Assembly (NCBI GenBank): GCA_937124495.1
Contig: CAKZKZ010000056.1
Coordinates: 1 to 16,976, forward strand
Source: an uncultured Dokdonia sp.
GTDB lineage: Bacteria > Bacteroidota > Bacteroidia > Flavobacteriales > Flavobacteriaceae
DNA length: 16,976 nucleotides
Direction of reading: 5' to 3'
Made by a program: the position numbers and the translations under genes. Positions 1-8,112 of this stretch are shown piece by piece; within the stretch, counting starts at the first letter, position 1; each line of letters opens with the position of its first letter. The notes under the pieces were generated by a model. It was not told the DNA's origin. It worked only from the letters and a program-made list of their open reading frames with translations, and ran no database searches.

Positions 1-3000
1 AGACAAACGACACAAAACGATAATTGTGAATGAAATTTTGCGGTTGTATTTTTGTTTTTTGCTGATAATAGAAAGCTTTGCTGTAATGTTGTTTAGCATC
101 TGTGTGTTTTTTCATTTTGTTGAATTTTTTACCTTCTTCAAAATGATAGGCAGACAACCTAGTTCTAATTCTATTCAAAATAATAGAATTATTTTCTTTG
201 TGGAAAGCTCTATCGGATTCTATGCTTTTATAAATAATATAAGATATTGAATCTCTAACATTTTTGTGACTTAATAAGATTGCTCCAGTTTTTTCTTGAG
301 ATTTGTAGAATTCAAGTTTTGTAAAATAATCACTCAATATTTCTGGATATAATTGAATGGTTATTTTGTTTTTTTCATCTCTAATATATTTATTGAAAGT
401 TGATTTATCACTTATTGACAAACTCTCAATTATTGTTTTATTCACAGTTTTGTGTTTGTCAATGCTGCCTAGTTTATATAGTATTATAGAATATAATTGT
501 TTAAATCTTAAACTATTTTCATTACCAATTAGAGCATATTTAATAAATTTTGAAGCCTTAATTAATGCTTCTGTTTGTTTCTTTAATTTAACTGTTTTTG
601 ATTGATTAAAATTGGAAAATTTGTAATAATTACTAGATATTGCAAAAAATAAAGAAGATGTACTCCTGTTAATCAAATTAAAATCTATGATGTGCTGTAA
701 CACATTCTCACATTCATTAAATTCTTTTAGAATAAAATAGTAATTAAATTTAAGTGTATATAATTTATCATTAAGTGGAAATCTTTTTATTAGAACATTT
801 AATTGATTGATAAGAAATTTATGAGGATTTTTATATTTTTTTAAAGTTTTAAATTTATCATTAATTGATTCTAATATTTTTTCTGATAAAGGTTTGTTAT
901 ACTGACTAATTGCGCTATGATAAATAATATTTACTTTATTACTAGAATCTTTATTACTATTTATTTCAATGAGAATTTCTTTACTTCTTTCTTTATTATT
1001 TACAGAATATAGGTAAATTGAAAAACTTAGTTTTCTGTATAAACCATTATAGTTTTTTATAGATTTTTCATAGTTATAAATATTATTACTAATTGAATCA
1101 ATTTCTGATTTTGCAACTTCAAAATACCCTATTTGCTTTGTTCTAAAATCATCTATAGAGTGTAAGTTTATATATACCTCAGTTCTATTTTTCTCTTTGA
1201 GATTAATTTTCAATAAGTATAAATGTGCATTATTCTTTTCATTGGTTTTTAGGAGAGTATGTAATTTTTTAGTGCAAGTGTCAAATTCTCCTATTTCATA
1301 ATAACATTTGGCAATGTATAAACTGATTTTTGAATCTTTTTTTAAAGCAAGGGATTGTTTGAATAAAATAATTGCTCTCCTTATATCTACTTTATCAGAA
1401 AAAGAAATTGAAGTTTGTTTATTCTTAAAATAATCGTCTAACTTTTCTGAGAAATCAGTTTTGTTTCTATGAAATAAATGCTTGGCAAAGTTTGAGTATA
1501 CAATAGCTTTTTGATTATCATCTTTAGAAAAATCTTCACTTTTTTTAAGTAAAATATCAAAAAATATATCGTCGTCTGGTGTTAATTTAAGCTGCTGTTG
1601 ATGTAAAAATGACAAAAACCCATCTTCATAGTTATAGACTTTTCTGTTTTTTATTAAAGCATTTATTAATTTACCTGCTTGAATATGTTTTTTGTTTTTT
1701 AAACATAATAGTACATATTGCGAAATGTTTTTAGTGAATCTAGGGAAGTTATTGTGAAATGGTGTTTCTATAAAATAATTATTGAAAATTTTCAATGACT
1801 TTATTTCGTTATATTTACTAAGAGATAAAGCATATAAATCATAGCTATTAATCCATTTACTAGTTATTTTATTATAATAAGATTTCGCTTGAAACCAATT
1901 TCCTATATCACAGTATAGATTACCTATTTTCTTATATAGGAAGTCAATATTATCTTCTGTATGGTTTTCTTTTAAAAATGAATTAATATAATCAAAAGCA
2001 TTTTGGTGCATTCCTTTTTTCTTATAGTAATCTAACCACAAGTCCGCTAATTGAAATTTATTGAAATTTGTTTTACTCAGTAGAGTAATTTCTTTTGTAG
2101 CTTTTTCAATGTCATTTTTAATGTAAAAATTAACTAATGCTTTCTTAAGTAAGTCATTATTATAAATAATTTTTGAAACCTGTAATAGTACATTCTCACT
2201 TTTGTTAATTTTACCTTCCTTATTTAAACTAATGGACAAGTCTTTAATAATACTCTGCAACGTCGTCGCATTTTTAGATTCTCCGTATTCTATTTTGTAT
2301 GCAATTGTGTCTTCAAATTTCTGCCAAAAACTAGAACTTTCATAAAATGGTATCTCTGTTTTTTTATCAATTATAAAGTCTTTAAATAGTTTAATTGCTT
2401 TTTTAGTCTCATTATTTTCTTTATAATAAATAGCTAAATTAAAGCGAGCTTTTGTGTTAGGTCGATTAAATAGATCTATTACTTTTTGATAAATCTCATT
2501 GGCTTTTTCTATGTTTCCTAATTTTCTTTCTTTTTCTGCCCAACCAATAAAAAAACCAGATAAATTATTTTCAGAATTCTTTTCAAGAAGATCGATACAG
2601 GAAAGAAAATTATCTCTCATTAATTCATAATTTCCTTTTTCATAATAGTAAAGAGCTAAAAGTCTATATAATAATGTTTTTTTTTCTGAAGAAGGAAATT
2701 TGTCAGACTCTATTAAATATTCAACATTATGTGAGAAGTCTTTAAAAATCGAATAGAAATACTTTTGCTTAAGTGTTAATTCTCTAAATAGTAGGTATTC
2801 ATTTTGAATTGTTGAATTACAATTAATGAGTATATTTCTAATTATAGTATCATCATCATACAGTTCGTAAGTATCTGTTTTACTTTTTCCAATATTGTTT
2901 AATTCAATAAAAAAACCATTTTTATTATCTCCACTAATATAAACACCTATTTCATTTTCTTTTTTTGAAATTTTATTTTCAATTAAAGTCCATTCTTTTG

Positions 3001-3643
3001 TGTGTAATTTTTTTATCAGTGAAATAGGAATCTTGAATATATATCTTTTATCGCTTAAATGAGTGTTTTGTGGATTTAATGAATTGATTAATGATACAGA
3101 ACTAAAGATTTCATTTACTTCAATTAATTCATTACTAAAATATGTGTTAAGTCTTTTAGAATTTTCTATAATATCTTTAATTATCTTTCGAGCAATTTTT
3201 TTAATATCAGTTTTAGAGTTATGTGTAGTGTACGTAGAAGTTGAATTGAATTTTGGGAATATTTCTTTTTTAAACTCCTTTAACTCATTTGAATCGTTTT
3301 CAGAACAGAAATTGTCTTTTTCTGTGTGTTTTCCAATGTAATACGGTAAAATTTTAATTTTATTTTTTACAGCTTCTTTATACTCTAAATGTGTAATTGA
3401 AATTTTTTCGTTTTCTGGAATACTTTTGCTGTAAGTGTCTCCGACAAAAACAACCATCATAGCAGAATTATTTACTGAATCCATTGACCTATTCAGAGCG
3501 GTTCTATAATCAGCTTTGCCATCGTTCAAATCAATTAATTCAATTTTAGAAAGCTTGAATTCAATAAAATCTTCAAATTTTTTTGTTAAAATCTCTCTTA
3601 AGTTTTCGAATTCTTTAAATCTAGAAGCTAAAAATATTTTCAT
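1..3643 (-). CDS. DUF4062-like N-terminal domain plus long TPR-like repeat protein (partial, C-terminus outside window)
   Basis: I read this frame on the minus strand from an ATG at 3643-3641 to the window edge: 1214 codons with no stop, so the C-terminus is missing. Residues about 2-105 match the DUF4062 pattern: an opening IFLASRFKEFENLREIL (family form FiSSTf.Dl..ER), a central hydrophobic strand AMMVVFVGDTYS (61-72) and ISITHLEYKEA (81-91) followed by a strand KIKILPYYIG. DUF4062 is a Rossmann-like domain related to TIR and nucleoside-processing folds and is often the N-terminal module of STAND or repeat proteins. From about residue 300 onward the protein is helical with TPR-like pairs, for example around YYYEKGNYELM, AEKERKLGNIEKANEIYQK and IAKCYYEIGEFDTCTKKL. 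I see no P-loop NTPase between the two parts. No signal peptide or membrane segment, so probably cytoplasmic. The shape, a putative effector joined to a sensor-like superhelix, suggests a defence role; this is inference. Confidence 0.85.
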   Translation of the reverse strand, partial: MKIFLASRFKEFENLREILTKKFEDFIEFKLSKIELIDLNDGKADYRTALNRSMDSVNNSAMMVVFVGDTYSKSIPENEKISITHLEYKEAVKNKIKILPYYIGKHTEKDNFCSENDSNELKEFKKEIFPKFNSTSTYTTHNSKTDIKKIARKIIKDIIENSKRLNTYFSNELIEVNEIFSSVSLINSLNPQNTHLSDKRYIFKIPISLIKKLHTKEWTLIENKISKKENEIGVYISGDNKNGFFIELNNIGKSKTDTYELYDDDTIIRNILINCNSTIQNEYLLFRELTLKQKYFYSIFKDFSHNVEYLIESDKFPSSEKKTLLYRLLALYYYEKGNYELMRDNFLSCIDLLEKNSENNLSGFFIGWAEKERKLGNIEKANEIYQKVIDLFNRPNTKARFNLAIYYKENNETKKAIKLFKDFIIDKKTEIPFYESSSFWQKFEDTIAYKIEYGESKNATTLQSIIKDLSISLNKEGKINKSENVLLQVSKIIYNNDLLKKALVNFYIKNDIEKATKEITLLSKTNFNKFQLADLWLDYYKKKGMHQNAFDYINSFLKENHTEDNIDFLYKKIGNLYCDIGNWFQAKSYYNKITSKWINSYDLYALSLSKYNEIKSLKIFNNYFIETPFHNNFPRFTKNISQYVLLCLKNKKHIQAGKLINALIKNRKVYNYEDGFLSFLHQQQLKLTPDDDIFFDILLKKSEDFSKDDNQKAIVYSNFAKHLFHRNKTDFSEKLDDYFKNKQTSISFSDKVDIRRAIILFKQSLALKKDSKISLYIAKCYYEIGEFDTCTKKLHTLLKTNEKNNAHLYLLKINLKEKNRTEVYINLHSIDDFRTKQIGYFEVAKSEIDSISNNIYNYEKSIKNYNGLYRKLSFSIYLYSVNNKERSKEILIEINSNKDSSNKVNIIYHSAISQYNKPLSEKILESINDKFKTLKKYKNPHKFLINQLNVLIKRFPLNDKLYTLKFNYYFILKEFNECENVLQHIIDFNLINRSTSSLFFAISSNYYKFSNFNQSKTVKLKKQTEALIKASKFIKYALIGNENSLRFKQLYSIILYKLGSIDKHKTVNKTIIESLSISDKSTFNKYIRDEKNKITIQLYPEILSDYFTKLEFYKSQEKTGAILLSHKNVRDSISYIIYKSIESDRAFHKENNSIILNRIRTRLSAYHFEEGKKFNKMKKHTDAKQHYSKAFYYQQKTKIQPQNFIHNYRFVSFV

Positions 3644-3929
3644 AAATTACATTTAGTCGAGTGTTGGCTAAAAAAAACTCTTTTGATTTTTTCAGTGTTG
3701 GTTTATGTGTCAGCAAAAAAACAAATGTGCTGTTTGAATGATTGGTTCTTTAGTTCAAATGTTTATTACAGTTTTCTGGATTACTCAGAACTTGAATATA
3801 TAAACAATTAAAAGTAGTATAAATAATGCTAATAGTCTAATAAACAGTATTTAGAAAAAAATACTGTATTTATTTTTAAAAATATAATATCCATAGATTA
3901 GACAGGTAAGAGCCTTTCATAAACACAAA
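3644..3929. promoter_or_regulatory. AT-rich upstream region of the DUF4062 gene with a duplicated AGTGTTGG box
   Basis: No gene is visible here. It lies directly upstream of the minus-strand start at 3643 and should hold its promoter. The octamer agtgttgg occurs at 3660-3667 and again at 3694-3701, 34 bases apart, within about 60 bases of the ATG. Further out, acagtattt at 3844-3852 pairs with aaatactgt at 3859-3867 (9-bp stem, 6-base loop). I cannot place a convincing -33/-7 promoter pair by eye. Confidence 0.4.
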
Positions 3930-3957
3930 AAAAGGCTATCTCTCCAGATAGCCTTTT
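3930..3957 (-). terminator. Rho-independent terminator, probably for the 4137-4445 gene
   Basis: A perfect 12-bp stem, aaaaggctatct (3930-3941) and agatagcctttt (3946-3957), with a 4-base loop. A-runs on one side and T-runs on the other make it able to work in both directions. It lies about 180 bases after the stop of the minus-strand gene at 4137 and before the promoter region of the DUF4062 gene, separating the two transcripts. Confidence 0.8.
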
Positions 3958-4089
3958 CATCAATATAATTTCCCCTATAAGTAACAAATCATTATAAAAA
4001 CTATATTGATACACAGGCTATACAATTCTAATTCACCCCTTATTAATCATGAATTAAGTTAGTAAGAAGAAGCCTGTTATTATGTAATT

Positions 4090-4103
4090 GCTTTCGCGAA
4101 AGC
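4090..4103. repeat. Palindrome GCTTTCGCGAAAGC
   Basis: A perfect 14-bp palindrome. A partial second copy (acgctttcgcgaaaat) occurs at 9899-9914. This motif recurs between genes in many flavobacterial genomes as far as I recall; its role is not known to me. Confidence 0.6.
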
Positions 4104-4136
4104 GTATACTTTAAAACCCCTAAAAGTATATATCAT

Positions 4137-4445
4137 TTAGAAATAGCATTCTACTCCTGAGTCATTAATATTCAATGTAGGCGCTTCTGATGACGAACAA
4201 AAACGCGTCGTATTATTTCCATCGGGTGCCACTATAGACACAATAATGGCAAATGTTTTTGTGCATCCAGGTGCAGGATCATTAATTAATTCTGCATTTA
4301 ACGGAATCACTCCCCTATTTTTAGGTTTATCTAGAATACCTTGTACAATCTCTGTGACATTACAAGCTGGTCTTGTAGAAGATCCTGGTGTATCCCAAGA
4401 ATAAATGGCTGAATGTACTTTGTATCTATATGCTCCCATAATCAT
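4137..4445 (-). CDS. Hypothetical protein, 102 residues, four cysteines
   Basis: I do not recognise this protein. It is 102 residues from ATG 4445; a second in-frame ATG at codon 3 (4439) is an equally plausible start, and no Shine-Dalgarno sequence decides between them. There is no signal peptide or membrane segment. Four cysteines are spread along it (C28, C61, C83, C100), one of them three residues from the C-terminal end ECYF. Its middle (TFAIIVSIVAPDG, 64-76) looks like beta strands. A strong terminator follows 180 bases downstream, so it appears to be a single-gene transcript. It lies downstream of a histidine kinase/LytTR pair and, like the two small beta-rich proteins on the other side of that pair, lacks an export signal, but it does not share their C-terminal tail. 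Confidence 0.65.
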   Translation of the reverse strand: MIMGAYRYKVHSAIYSWDTPGSSTRPACNVTEIVQGILDKPKNRGVIPLNAELINDPAPGCTKTFAIIVSIVAPDGNNTTRFCSSSEAPTLNINDSGVECYF

Positions 4446-4629
4446 TAGTAATAAATCAGTTGTTTTTGATTTCTGTAATAAAAGTAGATAAGAAGAGGCT
4501 TCACAAGTAGAAAAATGTCATCAAAGCACATTTTTTATGCATGAACGAGGAATACGATGTCATGAGAAAAGTATGCTTAAACCGTAATCATTAAACCAAA
4601 AACACGTAATCATCAATATCAGGTTTTTG

Positions 4630-4709
4630 TTTCCCCGACCCTAAAGGGAGCAAAAATTCTCTATAATTAGATTTTTCTTAGAATACGTCACCCTTTAGGG
4701 TCGGGGAAA
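4630..4709. repeat. 19-bp perfect inverted repeat with 42-base loop
   Basis: tttccccgaccctaaaggg at 4630-4648 is exactly complementary to ccctttagggtcggggaaa at 4691-4709. The G+C-rich arms stand out against AT-rich surroundings. The loop is too long for a classical terminator; it resembles a REP-type or miniature element made of two facing copies of one motif. Confidence 0.7.
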
Positions 4710-4749
4710 AACGGATTCGTCTTTAAAAAAATATCATTCAGATGTGTAC

Positions 4750-4790
4750 AAAATAGAGTAATACTCTAAAATAGAACACTACTCTATTTT
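4750..4790. repeat. Nested inverted repeats around TAGAGTA/TACTCTA
   Basis: aaaatagagta (4750-4760) pairs with tactctatttt (4780-4790), and its inner tagagta also pairs with tactcta at 4762-4768. Two mutually exclusive hairpins are thus possible. Read on the minus strand, the structure ends in a short T-run, so it could terminate the kinase/regulator transcript about 250 bases after its last stop; this is weak. Confidence 0.35.
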
Positions 4791-4840
4791 TGAAATACGA
4801 TGTGTATATAAGTATGATTTAGGTAGTAGGTAATATAATA

Positions 4841-4918
4841 CCTCCCTCAATCCCTTACTTCGGCAGGTGTCAGACTGAACTTCTCAAAGTGATAAGCAAA
4901 TCGCCTTTCTAGGAGGGA
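4841..4918. repeat. Dispersed repeat, about 78 bp, copy 1 (diverged)
   Basis: Runs from cctccct to ctaggaggga and aligns over its length with 9789-9864, sharing blocks such as cccttacttcg and cgcctttctaggaggga. This copy has lost the internal tgtcgaag arm that forms a hairpin in copy 2, so it looks like the older, decayed copy. Confidence 0.7.
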
Positions 4919-5037
4919 AGCTCAAAAAATAATAGTAAACAACGAGGAGAGAGAAAAACGGATTTGTCTTTATTGTGGTTGATATTATCTTTGTTTTTCA
5001 CCTTTTAGCTAAGTGCTAATGACTAATAGCTACAAGC

Positions 5038-5787
5038 TTACCGCAGCGTGCGCATTCTTTTGACAATATCCTTGTAGGTATCGCTTAGTGTGACTTTATG
5101 ATTACCCGTTAATAAAATCAGATTATCTGCAAGGATGATTTCTTCTATCTTTTCGATATTAGCGATGTAGTTTCTGTGTGTACGACAAAAGATGGTATTA
5201 TCTAATAATTTCAAAATTTTGGTGAGTGATATAAGAATCACAAACTTTTCTTTTTCTGTAATGATATTACAGTACTTCTCCTCTACTTCTATGTAGATGA
5301 TCTCTTTGATTTGCACTTTCTTGAGTGATTTCCCTTTCTTTATAAAAAGATACTCTTCACTAATCACCGTATCTTCCTCATCTCCTAAAAACACATCTTG
5401 TTGCGCATAAAATTTTTCGACAGCCATTTCTATAGCATATAACAATTCCAATTCATTAAAAGGCTTCATTAAGTAGCTAAAAGGCTGTGTTAGTTTTGCT
5501 CTCTCAAAAATCTGACGATCTGTTGAACTGGTTAAAAACACAAAGGGTTTTGACGCATTAGGAACGGCATTAATCGTTTCGGCAAAAGCAATGCCATCAG
5601 GAACGCCGTTTAGAAAAATATCGATAATCGCTATATCTATTTTTTGACCACTATAAAATAAGGCGAGTGCTTCTTTAAGATTTGTGGCAACACCTACCAC
5701 TGCATAATTATTTTCTTCTAATGTACTTATCAATCTATCACTCTGAGCAGGAGTATCTTCTATTATAAGTACATTGATTTTATCCAT
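5038..5787 (-). CDS. LytTR-family response regulator
   Basis: A two-domain DNA-binding response regulator of the LytR/AlgR type. I choose ATG 5787 (249 residues): it begins MDKINVLIIEDTP right at the first receiver strand, whereas the upstream ATG at 5814 only adds MYLYLKLLP from inside the kinase gene. Receiver domain, residues about 4-125: acidic pair E10/D11, phosphoacceptor D56 (AIIDIFLNG), the TSS switch after VFL, and lysine in YLMKPF. The C-terminal LytTR domain (about 145-249) shows the typical KVQIKEIIYIEVEEKYCNI and FCRTHRNYIANI segments. The start overlaps the kinase stop by 8 bases, so translation is coupled and the kinase is the likely partner. Targets are unknown; the neighbouring unannotated small proteins are candidates by position only. 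Confidence 0.92.
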   Translation of the reverse strand: MDKINVLIIEDTPAQSDRLISTLEENNYAVVGVATNLKEALALFYSGQKIDIAIIDIFLNGVPDGIAFAETINAVPNASKPFVFLTSSTDRQIFERAKLTQPFSYLMKPFNELELLYAIEMAVEKFYAQQDVFLGDEEDTVISEEYLFIKKGKSLKKVQIKEIIYIEVEEKYCNIITEKEKFVILISLTKILKLLDNTIFCRTHRNYIANIEKIEEIILADNLILLTGNHKVTLSDTYKDIVKRMRTLR

Positions 5788-7522
5788 TGGGAGCAATTTT
5801 AGATAAAGATACAATCATTTTTGTACCTTTTCCTAACGTACTTTCTATAAAAAAAACACCATTATTTTTTTTGATCATCGACTTACACAATTGCATTCCT
5901 AACCCAGAACCTATAATATCTTTATTCTCTTTTTCTGATGTTACAATCGTTTCTTGTAATAGGTTTTGTCTTGTCGTTTCACTCATTCCTAATCCTGTGT
6001 CTTCGATCACTAAATCGCAATAGCCCTCTCTTGTCTCTTGTGTATAGATCTTAATACTGTCTTCGGGATTGGAAAACTTGATGGCATTATCTATGATATT
6101 TCTCAAAATAATTTTTAAAGATTCTTGATCTGCAAATACCTTATCCTTTTTAAGGATGGTGTTTTCAAAATGAATCTTCTTTTCTAGCAACAAGGCTTTA
6201 TAATTATGAGCGACTTGTTCTACAATAAAAAACAAACGTAGCTCCGTAACTTCAAAATAAGACTGTTTGGTTTGAAGTAATGCCCAATTTAATAGATTGT
6301 CTAATAAATTATAGGCTCCATTAACAATAGCACTATTGGAATGTAAAAGCGTGTGTACCTTCTCTAAATTCTTAGCTTCTAGATTATCAACTAAGTCTGT
6401 ATTACTAGACTTTAAAGCATGCACCGAAGAACGTAAATCATGACTTACGATAGAAAACAGCTTGTCTTTGGTCGCGTTCAATTCATCAAGATCTTCTTTT
6501 TGCGCACTAATGATTGTATTACTTTTTACTTTCTCTCTATAAAAGTAAACGCCTGTCCCTAATAATAAGAGTAAGATAACTGAAGAAAGCATCAGTCCAT
6601 CTTTTTGCGCTTCTTTCACTTTATTTTCAGCTTCCAGGAGGCTTACTTCCCGTTGTTTTTGCTCAACGGCAATTTGCTTTTCTAATTTAAGAACTTTAGC
6701 AATTTCATTCTGATCATTTTCAGCATCTCTTGCTTCATTATACGCTTCTATATATTGATATGCTTTTTCAGGGTTTTGAAGGTACTTCTCTATTTGATAC
6801 ATATTAAAAGAAGCATCTGCTTTTAAAGCATACGCATCTGTATAGGTAGACAATTCGTATGCCTTTTTGTAATAAAATATGGTTTCATCAAGCTTATCTT
6901 TATAATCATAATTAGTCGCTAAATTTCCATAAGCACCTATCAAGCCTATTGTATCTTTTTGAGCTTCTAAAAACAGTAGGTTTCTTTGTAAATAAACATC
7001 TGCTGTATCATATTCATCGAGATGTAAATAACACAAGCCTATATTGGCTTCAATATTACTTCTTCGTAACCCTAGCAGTTCATCATCAGGAATTTCTTCT
7101 ATTCCTTTTAAACTTTCTAAAGCCTTTGCATATTGTTCTTGTTCTAATGCAATTTCTCCTAAAAAGATTTTGACATGAAGATGAAAGTCAAAATCATCAG
7201 TGATCTTCAAAAATTCGCTCTTAGCTTCGTCAAAAACATTTTGTTGCTTAAAACTATACCCTCTTAAAAAATGTGAAAAATTGGTGAGCTGTATATTTGT
7301 AGGTTTTACACTTAGCTGTTTACTGGTATATACTAACGTAGAATCCCATTCTCTTTGCAGGAACAATGATTGTGCCTTCTTAAAATCATTTTCCTTAGTA
7401 AACGCATCACCTTTACTCTTAACATATTTTTCAAAAGCACTATAGTCTCTTTCTTGAGAGAATGATAGTATTGAAAATGTCCAAAATAAAAGAAGTGTGA
7501 GTAGTCTACTTTTAAAATTCAT
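5780..7522 (-). CDS. TPR-containing sensor histidine kinase
   Basis: A 580-residue membrane histidine kinase. Order of parts: signal peptide (about 1-22, ending SFSQ), TPR-like helical repeats (about 45-265, e.g. EQEQYAKALESLKG and NIGLCYLHLDEYDTADVY) placed in the periplasm, a coiled coil (about 275-308), one membrane helix (309-327), the dimerisation/phosphoacceptor domain with H361 in IVSHDLRSS, and the ATPase domain with N475/N479 (LRNIIDNAIKF), DTGLGM (508-513) and GSGLGM (538-543). All catalytic boxes look intact. This layout, TPRs before one membrane helix with a LytTR partner, is common in Bacteroidota; the signal sensed is unknown. It opens a two-gene operon: a terminator at 7566-7594 separates it from the upstream pair of small genes, so its promoter should lie in about 7523-7565. 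Confidence 0.93.
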   Translation of the reverse strand: MNFKSRLLTLLLFWTFSILSFSQERDYSAFEKYVKSKGDAFTKENDFKKAQSLFLQREWDSTLVYTSKQLSVKPTNIQLTNFSHFLRGYSFKQQNVFDEAKSEFLKITDDFDFHLHVKIFLGEIALEQEQYAKALESLKGIEEIPDDELLGLRRSNIEANIGLCYLHLDEYDTADVYLQRNLLFLEAQKDTIGLIGAYGNLATNYDYKDKLDETIFYYKKAYELSTYTDAYALKADASFNMYQIEKYLQNPEKAYQYIEAYNEARDAENDQNEIAKVLKLEKQIAVEQKQREVSLLEAENKVKEAQKDGLMLSSVILLLLLGTGVYFYREKVKSNTIISAQKEDLDELNATKDKLFSIVSHDLRSSVHALKSSNTDLVDNLEAKNLEKVHTLLHSNSAIVNGAYNLLDNLLNWALLQTKQSYFEVTELRLFFIVEQVAHNYKALLLEKKIHFENTILKKDKVFADQESLKIILRNIIDNAIKFSNPEDSIKIYTQETREGYCDLVIEDTGLGMSETTRQNLLQETIVTSEKENKDIIGSGLGMQLCKSMIKKNNGVFFIESTLGKGTKMIVSLSKIAPNG

Positions 7523-7565
7523 GCCCCAATTTTAAGTACAATGTAATTAAAATTAGAGAGCAAAA

Positions 7566-7594
7566 AAAAGCAGAGAATAAGATTCTCTGCTTTT
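7566..7594 (-). terminator. Rho-independent terminator for the 7615-8604 gene pair
   Basis: Perfect 13-bp stem, aaaagcagagaat (7566-7578) and attctctgctttt (7582-7594), 3-base loop, with A- and T-runs at the ends. It starts 21 bases after the stop of the 141-residue gene and lies before the kinase start at 7522, so it isolates the two transcripts. Confidence 0.85.
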
Positions 7595-7614
7595 CATATA
7601 TAATATCGTTACTA

Positions 7615-8040
7615 TTAAGTAGATGGCTGTACCGTTGTCTTCTTTCCTGAAGAAGTAATAGGATCGGTATCCATCAAATATAGTGTTACCTCATCGTTTG
7701 TATGCAACGAAGTACATCCATATTCTGCGGTAATTGTATATTCAACTACATACTCAGGAGTTTCTTCTGCATGATCATACTCCAAACAAAACTTTGTATT
7801 TGTTTTATCCACTTTAAAATATAATTGAGATGTATTATTAGCATCTATATATACTTTAAAACTAAAGGATATCGAAGGTACTCCTTTATATTTTGTAACC
7901 GATACATCAAAAGGGTTTGGTAAAAATTTAGGTGTAACTTGATTCGGTCCAAGACTGCTGTTCAATACTTTTTTTACTTGAATAGATTTAAATGCGATTT
8001 TTGTAGTAAAATCAGATGGTGAAATTGTTAATGTGTCCAT
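7615..8040 (-). CDS. Hypothetical beta-rich protein, paralogue of the 8113-8604 product
   Basis: 141 residues, family not recognised. No signal peptide or membrane segment. The body alternates short hydrophobic strands (SISFSFKVYID, 56-66; YVVEYTITAEY, 97-107; EVTLYL, 117-122), suggesting a beta-sandwich. It has two cysteines (C85, C109). The last 16 residues, DPITSSGKKTTVQPST (126-141), are identical to the end of the neighbouring upstream protein, and the two also share EETP and a related strand pattern, so they are diverged tandem duplicates. The tail is polar and lysine/threonine-rich, probably flexible. A strong terminator follows at once, so this is the last gene of the pair. The function of the tail, whether a tag, docking peptide or modification site, is unknown. 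Confidence 0.8.
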   Translation of the reverse strand: MDTLTISPSDFTTKIAFKSIQVKKVLNSSLGPNQVTPKFLPNPFDVSVTKYKGVPSISFSFKVYIDANNTSQLYFKVDKTNTKFCLEYDHAEETPEYVVEYTITAEYGCTSLHTNDEVTLYLMDTDPITSSGKKTTVQPST

Positions 8041-8068
8041 AATACATTAGATTTTGGGTTAAAAATTT
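8041..8068 (-). promoter_or_regulatory. Leader upstream of the 141-residue gene, duplicated ahead of its paralogue
   Basis: These 28 bases directly before the ATG match 23 of 28 bases directly before the paralogous gene (8605-8632). The shared core read on the coding strand is AAATTTTTAACC followed by AAAA. The duplication therefore included the untranslated leader, which may carry the promoter end or a translation signal in place of a Shine-Dalgarno sequence. Confidence 0.55.
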
Positions 8069-8112
8069 ATAAGTAGGTTAATTTATTTATTAGATAAAAG
8101 ATATAGCATATA

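Larger units (their letters stand above)
4446..5037. repeat. Gene-free, repeat-rich intergenic region
   Basis: About 590 bases between the LytTR regulator and the 102-residue gene, with no credible reading frame. It holds a 19-bp inverted repeat (4630-4648/4691-4709), a direct repeat of 20 bases matching at 19 (4706-4725 and 4953-4972), nested short inverted repeats (4750-4790), one copy of a roughly 78-bp dispersed repeat (4841-4918), and a ctaatgactaatagct-type module ending at the regulator stop (5018-5033). Confidence 0.7.

Noticed and set aside
26..605. Short plus-strand frames inside 26-605, and similarly 3063-3341
   Set aside because: They are antisense shadows of the long DUF4062-TPR gene, whose frame is open across the whole stretch.
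3844..3867. Stem-loop acagtattt/aaatactgt as a terminator
   Set aside because: A/T-only short stem in a very AT-rich gap, and no gene ends close to it; noted only within the upstream region.
4543..4573. Decayed copy of the 9945-9985 element
   Set aside because: Only gaacgagga and a loose gagaaa end match; too little to list as a repeat copy.
5788..5814. Upstream ATG at 5814 for the LytTR regulator
   Set aside because: The extra residues lie inside the kinase gene, precede the receiver fold and match nothing; the ATG at 5787 gives the usual 8-base overlap.
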